Assembly: GCA_003864495.1 (NCBI GenBank)
Contig: ML133478.1
Coordinates: forward strand, 179,129-243,128
DNA: 64,000 bases
DNA from: Nemopilema nomurai
Taxonomy: Eukaryota; Cnidaria; Scyphozoa; Rhizostomeae; Rhizostomatidae
Direction of reading: 5' to 3'
Shown: positions 33,401 through 45,400 of the stretch, piece after piece
Layout: each line of letters starts with the position of its first letter
How positions within the stretch are numbered: position 1 is the first letter of the stretch
Translations under genes and position numbers: made by a program
The notes under the pieces: generated by a model
The model's input: only the letters and a program-made list of their open reading frames with translations
The model's database searches: none
What the model was told of the DNA's origin: nothing

Positions 33401-36400
33401 CTATTTTGCATATTCAGTGCGGTTCGTGAAATACATTTATTACACATTGTAATCCAGTCAGTGGTTTAACTACAATCCGGCCTTTGTTTTTGTTCGATTT
33501 TCAGTATCATCTTCTAATCTCCAAGGTTCTTGTTCTGTTCTTGGATTACGCGCTGACCTCACTTTGCAACTGTGCTCTCTCATTGCCAAATGCAGATAAC
33601 AGGCTTTCCCTTCAATGTTCAGAGCTGCGATTTTTTGCGTTCAGGGATCTCTTCAAAGGATCTTGAAAGCCAATGAATTCGCGGGTAAGTGTTTGCACCA
33701 CGAGAGCTCGCCAGTAGGCCTGGTTTTGTTGGTCAGTTTCGCCTCTTCGAGAGGTTCATCTCTCATCCATCCTTCGCCCAATAATACTGAATCGTTGACT
33801 ATCAAGAAACATTAACAGTCGATTAATTTCATGTTCTGGGCAAAATGCACGCTTATGACACTGGCATGTGAATTTCTAGCCAATAATTTGTGCATAACCA
33901 CTCCTGATGACATGAAAAGACTTTGTTGAGGACATCAGATTCCTGAAATTCCACGTCTAGTTTCGCTCTCTGGTTTCGACACGGCGCTCCGTCGTAGCAA
34001 CCCGAAGCGTCTGCCTTGCAAATGGGCATTGAGCCTCCAACCGCCATTTTGTTGCGAATGCAGCTGGCCCTGGGAATCGAGCATTCGCTACACCGACATG
34101 CTGAACACCATTCGTGTTGCAGGGGGCGATAGGGAGTTGATCACAGCAGGCTTCTGATCCCCCATTACTACCCTTACTGCCCCCTTGTACCTGTTTGATT
34201 CAATTTTTTGTGCCTCTTGTGCCTGCCGTGTCGTGCCGGTCGGAGGTGTGTGGAAGCAAGGGACCCCAGTTGCCTCATTCTACGGTTTCGAAAATTTCTC
34301 AGCCACTTCTTTTTTATGACATTCATGGCAATGAACTAAGTTCTCAAGCAATTTTAACCATTGAATCGAATGAATCTATCTTTGCGAAATCTTAAGCCAA
34401 AGTCATTTGCCAGAAAACTCTCTCGCTTTTGGCTACGATCCCCAGTTTGACTTTGCGAAAATCACATAATCGTTTTGATCATCATCCCGGTGTGGTTTTT
34501 ATTTCTGTTATTTTTGTCTGCCTTCAATAATTAATTTTAGTAACTTTGGCTCGTAATGAAAATTGCAGCTTTGTAAAGGCAGATTAGGGCAGCTCCGTGT
34601 TTAGCCTTTCCTCGGGTAGCGTCCAATGCAATCATGCTTTCAAATTTTAAGACTATCCTAGACATCTTGGTTTTTCCGAAATGCCCGATTTTCCTCATTC
34701 CGAAACTCTACCCTCTGCTGATGTTACCCTTAAATTGGTGGTAAGGGATAAAACAAATCAGAAAAAGGACAACAACCATAGTTTGCTCCAAAGATTTCAT
34801 TGTGCTAAGAGGTCTCTGTGTTTTGTTATTTTCTTTAGCTAGCACTGTGGAAGAAAGGAAAATGTTTCCTTTCTGCGATCACTTGCAACTTTTTTGTTAT
34901 GTAAATAGCAGTCGCTATTTTTCAACAACTTATTTTCTTTAGTGATTCAAAACATTTTCTAAGTGATGTTGGTGGATTGTGAATTTAAATGGGCTAAGCA
35001 AGGGTGATGTGAAACTGGCCGAATCCCCATTCCACCTTCTATCGTTATTACATGCCTGTATATTCTCTCGTAGAATTTGCAGTTGCAAACCTTGACTTCT
35101 TCTAACCAACGCAACTGCTTTTCCTAAACCTGTTTCGAAAGCTTGCGCGCCTTTCTATTCGCTCAAAAAGCTTTTCGGGAATTTCGGGAGCAAACCGTGC
35201 ATTTGGACAAAAACCGCACATCTCTACAGCGTCAAATTTCACAGACTTTGGATAAATTATTTGCAGATTCAAACCAAAATACCGAATTAGCACAGGATTC
35301 TAAGCATCTGTTTTCACTTGTTTAATTCGAGGTTGGGTTTGTGCTAAGTCGAGATCATTTCCAGCTCGTGTCCTAAAAGTTCTATAATAAGATCAGTGGT
35401 TGGAAAGTTATTATGCCGAGGTGTGAATGTTTTTGCTGAACCTGTCAAGAGTGTATAATACTAAAATGGTTATTCTTGCAAGTGAAGCAATACCAAAGGA
35501 AATTCTTCTCTTATTAAATTTTTTTCACTCGTTTGATAGGTTTTACACTGAACAAATAAAACTTTTTTACGAGATCAAATTAATTCGTTCACAAAAATTG
35601 ACCTAAACGTCGTAAGAAACCAGTTCCAAAGACTTTAATAAATTATATCATCTGCTGAGTATATCAATCTTTTTTTGATCCTTTGAAATTAATTTTTTAT
35701 TGCAACGATTCATTTTTGTTTGCTGCAAACCGTTTTGGAGTTTTGAATAACCACCATTAGTTTCGAAGCCAAGATAATTTCCCAAGAGCTTGTTTTGGTC
35801 AAGTTATTAAAAGAAAAATAGTATAGGATGGCGTTGTTCCGTAATATAATTTGATTTAACAAGATCGGCTTACCGATTATCAAAGACTTTATTGTGGTCT
35901 GCTTTTGGCTTCTAATTCACCATGGAAGCTCGGAGTTTAAGTTTATTACCTTAGAAACTAAAAGCGTATTTAATTGGAGAAATGTTAGAATCAAAGGAGG
36001 CCCAAGTTTCCTTTATGGTGCTGTTGATTTGCAACAGTTCCTTGTTCGTGGTTGAAGCCCTTTTACTTTCTCTGAAACTCCTTTTTGGCCAGGTGTGGCT
36101 CGGGATCGACTTGCGGTGAAACAGACAAAAATTGCAAGCATTCTGTCTCGGGCGAGTCTAAAGAGTTAATTATGGTTCAATAATCCCCCTGGTCATTTCA
36201 AGATTTACATCGAAAATCATCTGTGAATCCATGCTAAAGAAGGGGGATTTGCAAGTGGTATCGCCTTGGTCACTCTCCACTCAAATGTTTATCTTTTAAG
36301 CTGCTACACCCTGTTCGTAACTTTTTTATGATTACATTTTAAGTACAGTAAAGAATACCGAAGGGGGTTGCTACTTAAATTAATTGAAGCTGACATGTTG

Positions 36401-39400
36401 TCGTAGGATGTCTATTGGCAGAAGAACATGTCGCCAAGTCCAGAGAGAAGAGGAAAGAACTTCGAGAACATCACCGACTTGAACTCGTTGAAGGAAATCA
36501 AGAAGGCTGACCACAGCCATAGCGATGGCAGCGGCATGCGTTCGCCAAGATACCAAATTAGGAAGAAGCGACGAAAGTACACATCAGGCCATTCGAGCAG
36601 CAAGCACAAGAACAAGGAAGACGTGGAGGATGATGTCTACAAGAACGGGAAGGAATCACGGATGATAAAAGATCCGAAAACATCCAAGGTACGCCGTATT
36701 TTATGACTTTTAAAATGAGTGTTTGAAAGCTTTGATAAACAGGTATTTACAATTCTGATTGATCAATCTAATTTGAAGGGATCTAATCTGTATTCCCCAG
36801 TATCTTTTTCTTAGGAAATATTTCTTTTATCTTGTTGTTTATTTTGTGCTTCACCGTAACATCCTGTTTCATGTCTATTGAGGTACAAGTAATTCGCGAC
36901 TGGGAACAGTGATTCTATTTCTGCCTTAGCTTTGATGTAACCGCGGTGTTTTCCGTTGGTGCGGGATTTCCCAGCCGTGCCTGTGTTTCCTGGCTTTGAC
37001 AAGTCAAATCTGCCTTTTGCTCAGACAGGCATGTGTGTTGCTTCGACTGAGCCTTTGTTTGTCTGGACTATTTCATTCGGCCGGCAAAACCAGAATAGCG
37101 AAAGCGAGGCCACATTCGGGTTGCATCGGGGAATCTCGGCAGTTCTTAGGTAGTCTTGCAGTAGACAGTATAGCTGGCTTCCATTTTGTGACGCCAAAAA
37201 TTCGACTCGAAAAGCCGTCGAGGTTTCTCGGCTTGACCTAGAGAATGTTTGTAAACGAAAGCCTTTGAAGAAGCAGTTGGAGACTGGGGAACAATGGCTG
37301 CTGTTAGGCCGTATTCCAGGCCTGTATCAAAACAAGGCGAGGCGATTTGCATGTCTGTCTGATGATGACCTCAGAGGAACTTTTGATGAGAAAAAGATCG
37401 GGAAAACCCAAAACATATTTTGGGATTAGTATCTGTTGCGAATCCATCCTTCGTACGAAAGAGATGTCTAAGTGATTCTCAAGCCCTGCAGGTGATTTCG
37501 ATGCGTCAAGCCTCCATTCAATGCTGTTCTCTCTTCACTTAATTTCAAAATCGCCAATCGTTGTACTGTATTACTCCAGCAGATGCATTTGTTTTGATTT
37601 CTCAAAGCCTCTGCTCAGCGCATAAGCTGGTAACTCGCGTCTGTGTGTGCCGAAATCAGGTGGTGAAAGCCAATAAAGGCAATTTAGAATGTCTGTTTTA
37701 AGTAACAGTGTCTGCGGTTATTGGAGAAATTCCAGCTTCAAATACAGAATACCAGATGATCGTAATTTTCTAGTGGGGCTGGTCGAGAAGTCTGGATGCA
37801 ACTGGCAGGTTTTTGTGGGATCGAGTCAATGATTGACTTCTCTTTGGCAGGACTCTTCGTTATCTCTGAACAATCTTGCAGATGACCTTTATATTTTGCT
37901 GGTGAAAATGGAATTGGTATGTTCTTGCTGATTTGATCGAATCTATTCGTATGTCCTTGCATTTTCGAGCTTAAAAGCTGGGTTTTGTCTTCCTCATTTC
38001 ATCATTTTAAGCATACTTTTTTATTCTTTTCTCATATGCGTGGCTTTTTCAAAAGCTTCGTAGCTGAATACTCAAGAATCTTATCTGCCAATTCATACTT
38101 TGTCAAGGCCTTCGGTGGTCAATCCTCTTTTTTATTAAAGAAACAAACTCCAAGTTAAAGCATCTACACTTTTCACCTTTACTACTACCGACTAACCTTT
38201 TGGTCAACTGAAACGAAATTTTATATGTTTCTTTGGACCAGTGGAATATATTCTAAATTTACTCTAAAGGATTCTGTCATCGGGGAATGTGATCATAGAA
38301 TTGAGCGGAATTAAGCTGCGTGAGAAGGTGTTCACCACTTCCATGTATTCCATAGGTATACCACTGTTTTGTTCCTAGTGTATGCACGTTCACTTCATTC
38401 CCAACATTAGAGTTTGTGCGCCCTTTAGGAAGAGCCTTAAGAGCCCTGTCTTCTTCATTCTGGTATTAAAGCATCAGACGATCTTTACCTTTGCTTGTGG
38501 CAATTTGTAGCCAAAAAGGACCTACTCATTTGATTTGAACCAGAAGGACTACCAATTCCATTCTTGTTTGTTGCAAATAAACTTCAAATTTCATTCGGTT
38601 ACTTTCTGCATTTCTACTCGTGGTTTGCATGCTACCAAATAGTATGTCATAAATCTGCACACGTCGCATGTTATTGTGATGCTTCTGCAGTACTCTTTGC
38701 GTTCTACTCAACTTCTAAGTGGCTACTACTGTTTTCAGCTCTTTTTTGTTCTTAAGGCTCCTAAGGACCTTAACCAGAGTAAAAACTTTTTTATAATAGT
38801 ACCTAATTTTTTGCCGAGCCTCAATGTTCAACTTTGAGCCCAAGATTATTCTTAAATTATTCTTCCGAATACAAGGAGTAAATTCGCTTTAAGATCAAAG
38901 AAAATGTTAAATCCTTTTTGGTGTATTTTAAAACATCTACATATGTATAGCGTCGAAGTGATTAAGGTGAAATGTTAGTCTTAATGAAGGTTGAGCCTGG
39001 CATTATTCTCAAATTATTCTTGAATTTTAGCAATTTTGAGCCTCTGTATTCTCATAGACTTTATACTTATAGAAAAAGTGTGTAATATGGCCATGCTTGT
39101 AATTCTGGGTGACTGCCCCAATTAGCGAGATGCATGGTTGGAAGCTGGTTGACAAACGCCATCAGTCGGCGCAAATCAGCATAGTTGTATTGCTGTGTTC
39201 GCTATGTTCGCTATGTTCGCTGTGTTTGCGAAGTTCGTTGTGTTCGCTATGTTTGCCTAAGGCGTTGCTGATACTTGGTGTACGATTCATGGTTTTGATT
39301 ATATAGGGTCATCGCCATTACTCTATTTTATACGGGCTCTAATTTGATCCGGCCTCCAATGCTTCTCTCCACGTGCTTATGAATAGTTAAGTGGAGTCGG

Positions 39401-42400
39401 ATCAAGATGAAACCCTGTTAGTCCTTCAAAGGTGTTTCGAATGCGGCACTTGGCCATCTTTCACTATTGTCATTCTCTAATTGGATGGAAATCGAATTTC
39501 GGGCCTTGACTGGACATTCTGCATGTGTCTTATTGGATTTAGGAGATTTTCCGGAAATTCGCTTACCCATTCGCTTGGTGAAGCCCATTTAGTCGTGGAA
39601 TTTCTTCAGGTAGCTTGTCTTTGAGCAATCGCAATATCCCAGCAGACCGCACATCATGTTCGTTTATTCGACATGACTGCGAGCATATTTCCTCCTTTGA
39701 ATTACAATGGGGATTTGCATCAGCTTCAATATACAGTGGCAAAGTATATCCGAATTTCATTCAAGAACACCGCGGTAAAAACCTGATATTATTTGTGGGC
39801 TTACAAGGGCAATGAAAGAAATCGCGCATGGGGTAAAGATCAAGTGGTGGTAGGGTGGTCTTTGCGGCATAGAGGACCCTTAGTGTTGATTTGCTTGTGC
39901 CAAATTCTGGGCTTCTAAGAGACGGAAGGTGTGAAAATGACGTCACGACGTGCTGGACTTAGACCCATGTTCAACAGCTACTCAACCAGCACACGTTATA
40001 CTGTCTAGGCAAGAGGCAGATAAAACAATTTACATCGTAGAAAACACTTGTTTTGAATCCTAAATTTACTTCTGAATGTTATGACTTCTGTTTGTTTGTT
40101 TCTTGGAAAACCAAATTAAAATTCCTGCTATCAATTGCTTTTACCAGTATCTTTGCTGTCCCATTCGCTCCTTGTAGTTTTAGGTCCGAATGAAGTGATG
40201 GGCAGATTGATAAATTTTTGTTGTAGCTTTACATGGTAGACAAAGTTGGTTGTGTGTTCATGATATCGAGCTGAAACTCAGAGTAGTGCAATAGTTTTCC
40301 GCACTGTTTTGCTAGTTATTCTTTCTCAATTGGTTTCACAAAATCATTCTGTTTTTAGCCCTACACTGCATGACCTTCCTACATGGCCGATGTGTTGTGT
40401 AGTGACCTTTTCAAACGGCCAACGTCACAAGTATTCATCGAAACCATTTTGCTCTGTTTAAAATTACTAAAACTGCACTCTATCCTTTCACTTTATTCTA
40501 GACACTTTCTTCGTTACAATAACTGTATGTCATCTTTGCATTATCAGTCTCTTTTGATCAAAAAATTCTTTTTTGCAGCTTTTCAAAAAAAAGAAACCGA
40601 CTTCAGCGAAAAAAGTTTCATCGAAAAAATTAAGAAGGGTATTGGAACAAGGGTAAGTGTGCGTTTGCCTCAATACATAACTGCGTTATTACTTGCTGTA
40701 GGGTTACCACAGCACAGGCTTGCTTTCCCCTTATCACCTGTTGTTACAAGTCTTAGAACCTTGCCGCATTACACTTGTTTTCAAAGCTCAATTATACGGT
40801 TATTTCCAGCCGCCAGTAAACTTAATTGATTATCCCCGAATGTCTGCTAGGGTATTTATTATTTATTTGCCAGTTGGTCTTTATCCTCTCCGCTTCTGTT
40901 TAAGTCTGTGATAAGGCTTTGAAGCATCATTAATGGCTCTCAATTTGTTTCAAGTTTCGTTGAAGACGTTGATCGGTGTTCCCACTAGAAGCATTTAAAG
41001 TCTTATCAATTCTTGATTTGTGCATAGAACGCATGCCACCTTTCATAACTTACTCGCCCTGGATTCCTCTTATGTTCCTTAATTAATCGATTTATTTTAC
41101 AATGGTCGGTACGAGATGTTTTGGACAGTATGCAATTGGCTTGCGTCACGGTCTCGATGTTGTAATCTTTGCCAAAATCAATTTTTAATGAAAACTGACA
41201 ACCGCAACTTTCTTCCTTGAAGAAAGGAGTCCAATATTCTTTTACCTTACACCAAATGATCTGCTGGCAAAACATATCATTTTTTCCGTTGGCGTGATCT
41301 CACAGCTCTTTGCTAAACCTTTCCGATAAACGGATTGTAAACCCTTCAAACGAAGCTTTTTTCCTCAGTGAATATTAAATTTTTATGTAAATTTGTTTAC
41401 TTTTATTGCCATACAAATTTCTGATATAAGTTTGTGAAGCAAAGAGATCCTTTTTGAAGCTGAACGGATTGATTAGACCACGAGGGCATAACACGAACAG
41501 CTGACCGCGTACACGATGGGCAATCCAACTCTTGTGGGCTGCCTGCACATAAAGCTAGGAATTCGCAAGCTCAGTCTGCCATATTGGCGGGAAATAAAGA
41601 GTCTGACGCATAATCCAGGTCATAAGATTGCATCAAGTGAAGACTATTGTTGTCTGAAATTGATACTTCAATCACCGTGACGCTGAAGTTTGAATGAAGG
41701 GCAGCTGATGGCCTCTGGTGGACCCGAAGGATTTCACTTGAAGCCGTTTCGATTTCACTGTTATTATTATCTGACCATGGGGTCTTTCAATGTCATGCTT
41801 GTCGCCCGAGTAATGTAAAGGATCGGCATCCTTAAAATGGTTGCAGGGATGAAAGGAGGGAGAAAGAGACAGGGAAGGGGAAGGGATGAGCTGGTCCGAT
41901 CGTCCAACTAGAACACCTGTCACACTTGTTAAGCTGGTAACAGGAATAAATGTTTGATTAAATTTGAACGTCAAAGTCGACCAAAGTGTGCTAGTGCACA
42001 TGTTTTTCTAAATTACCATATCTAAGGCGAATTCAGAGCTAAGGACAATCCTTCTGAGCACTGAAGTTGACATTTCCCCTTCTTTGATACACGAATGCCT
42101 TGATTCTCTCAATTGACTCTCTCAATTTTCCTCTCTTTCTGCTTTGAGCCAGCTTCATTTATTTAAATTGGAATATGCAAGTTTTGCCGCGACCAAACAT
42201 CTTCGCCTGAATTATTTATCCCTGGATTTGTTTAGTCAAATCAACTGAGAATTACTTGTGCATTGCAGGGAAGATGAAATCAGTCTGACGTCGCCAAAGA
42301 GTTTAGAGAAGTCTGAAACTGCAGACACCGTATCAAGCCCGCGCGTAAAGGGTCGTGCTGAGATGAGAATGGCTTTGGTGACTCAGGTGAAAGAGACCCC

Positions 42401-45400
42401 GAAGGAGAACGGAGCCGTCCAATTGGATCAGTTGAGCTTGGAGGAGCAGATTCACCAGAGAAAGGGGCTAAGGGAATTCCTGAAGGATTCGCTTGCGTCT
42501 CGTAAAAGCCCGGCGAATACGGATGAAGGATCATCTTCGAAAACGGGCACCCTCGAACACAAAAGGGGAAAGGACAGTCGGCTGGCACATGCCGAGTTGA
42601 AGCAGCACATGAAGTTGACGGACAAGGATATCGATGCTTTATTAAAAAAGGAATTTCTAGAGACTGTGAAGGATAGCAAAAATGTGTCGAGAAGCAGCAA
42701 AGAGAGTAAAAAGGCACCGAAGAAGAGCAAGAAAGCTATTTATGGATCTGGGGATGATGAGGAGGAGGAAATTGTTGTGATCAGGCTGGACCCGAAGTTA
42801 GAAATGTCGAAGAAGGCGAAGCGCGCCAAGGAGAGGAGGACTATGGAGAACGGGGTGCACGACGACTCGTTTTTTAGAGACGAGAGGGACAGGAACACGG
42901 AGAGCCGAGCCTCTAAAGGCGGCACGTTGGAACGCAAGCACGACAAGAGCTCGTCTAAAAAGGAATCTACGGAGAAAAAGGCAGACAAGTCGAAGCGCGA
43001 GGACGGCAAAGGCACTCTGAAGAGAGAGAAGAAACCTGAAAATAAGGAATGGCCTAAGGTTAGTTGTCTTGTATTGTTCTTTTTGCATTTTGATAGGAGT
43101 CGGTGTGTTGGCAGGAGAATTGGGACTGTGAATATTTTGTTGATAAATTTTTGTTGATGGCTCCAGTTTTTTATTAAGTTACGTTGGAATTCTAAAAACA
43201 GAATTCAACTTTTCCAAAATTGATAGTCTGAATTTCTCCTTTAAAACAATTGACTTTGAAATTGGTAGTTAGTACGCTATTGAGCGATATTTTATACATC
43301 AAAGCTTTCCGACTTCAATGTTGCAAGTCGAATTGCAAGTCAATTTTTTAGCGAGTTTCTTTTGTGGATGTACACAGACCAAAAAGAATGTGACTTTCTC
43401 CTTTCAACCTTTTCTCGCATAATGCTTCTTGAAGTTGGAACATTTTCTAGATATTCTCCTTTTTTCTGTAAAATATACCTATTCCTGAAAGGAATATTTC
43501 TCTGAACTGACAGTTTTTATACCAGTGTAAAAATTTGCAGAAAATTGTGTATTTGGTTTTTGCCAATACTGAAATTATTTGAAGATGCAGCAAGGTATGC
43601 TAAGAAGCTTTTCAATCCAAAATCTGAAGCATTGCTAAGACTGTTTTAGGACGTAAACCTTTTTTGTTCCAGTTTTATATTTACAATATATACCGCTTCA
43701 TTATTATTACTATTATTTCAATCCGCAACCCAAAAGTTCGGTGTTAATTGGTTATCGATTTTTGCCAAACCTGGACAACTTGCCGAAGTCCAAGCCAGTT
43801 AGCACAGATAGCCATCCCTTCCCCTGCGAAGGCCTCTATGCAGGAGCTCTCTAGATTGCCATCATGACTGTGTTTCTCGCAATAAGAATGGTTTCTTATC
43901 AGTGTTGTGCATTGCTACCTGGAAGACGGATTAAACATTTGTGGGCAGTGCTACGAAATCACCTGATTTTTAAACGACTGACGTATGTGGATGCAAAAAC
44001 ATCACTTTGCTTGCTGTACTGTAGTAATTTGCAGCAACTGACAAGGCCTTTCCATTCATTTTCAGTTCGAGGTTCTTTTGGATGAAACGTGTGGAGCAGA
44101 GGGTGGGCCAAGTGGAGCCACTTCACCGAAAATGCGACACAATCACCACGAAGCGGAAAAGGGACACCGTACCCATAGAAGATCGCGAAGCCCGGATTTC
44201 CCATCGAAGGAAGTCACTTTTGAAAAGATACACAAGTTGGAGAAGAGATTTAAGCATTTTCTTCAACTGACTACTGAAAAACTCGATGAACAAAAAGAAA
44301 ATGATAATAAACACTATAGCGAGTTGAAAAATGATATATCAAGTATGGAGAGGAACTTGGAAAGGACCACTCGAAACAGCGCGCTTGAAATGATAGAAAC
44401 AGTAACCAAGGAACTTGATTGCTCCATGAAGAAGTGGAGTAAGGCTCTGCGGAGCATTAAGCGGGAAGGGAAGGGTCAGGATTGGACTAGCGATGCCTCG
44501 TCAGACCTAGTTAGAACGTTACCGCACAGGAGACATGTCGTCACGACTGCTATAGTGACGAGGTCGCCTAGAGACTCAGAAACAGATAAAACTTCGACCC
44601 TTGAACGGCGCAGAGAACTAAACGGAATTGGGAAACGGCCTAACGGACACATTATTATTGAAGCTGCGGAGGAGGATGCGGAAGTTGGCGATCAGAAGTC
44701 AAGCGAGTGTGCGAAGGAGGAAAAGGATGGCGTCAGCAACGAATGCGAAGCGAATGAAAGCTTCACGGGTAAGGTTGAATTATTTGCAAGAAAAGCATTT
44801 GCATTGATTTGTCATTTTTGCTTCTCAAGCGTTTGTCTTTAGTTTCCAGGGGGAGGAATCCTATTCTATAAAACTATTCCATGAAGCAAGGAAAAATATT
44901 TCCGGATATTCTGATCTATTTATTTTATTTTATTCTATTTCTTATTATTTAAAGCTTTCAATTTCAGCTAGTCTAGAATTTTCGAATGTGGCAGACTGGA
45001 CAATTAAAAGTGTATTCAATTCACTAAAATACAGTTTGAGATTTTCACAACGAATTTTGTGTTTTGTATTAACTTTTTTTTGTCCACTTTTGTCTACATC
45101 ACGTAAATGTTTAATTTATCAAACAAGTCTAAGACTAAATGAATTGAAAATTTGAGATCATTACTGCTTTCTTGGAGCACCGCGTTATTCTTCGAACATG
45201 AATGTCAAACCATGGTCAAAATTGTTGCATTACTGTTTTCCTACTTACTACTTTTGCTTTGTGTAACAACTTTATGCTATGATGAATTTAAGACTCCAAG
45301 ATTGTATGCGTCTAGAGAGTGCCGTTGCTGTCGTTGCAGCATGATTAATTGTTGATTCGTCCTTTGTAGGGCCCCAAGAAGGGCGTGCTGCTCCGCAGGG

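Noticed and set aside
33648..33687. Possible 40-nt exon between TTCAG and GTAAGT
   Set aside because: It would leave phase 1 and break the join to the 36407 exon.
35143..35325. 60-codon plus-strand frame that looks helical (FAQKAFREFREQTVHLDK)
   Set aside because: Considered as an extra ANKRD6 exon. It lacks an ATG, and no acceptor and donor with matching phase were found; the exons at 30643 and 36407 already join in frame.
42280..43088. Minus-strand frames of up to 145 codons over the large ANKRD6 exon
   Set aside because: Shadows of a purine-rich coding strand, which yields few stops on the other strand.
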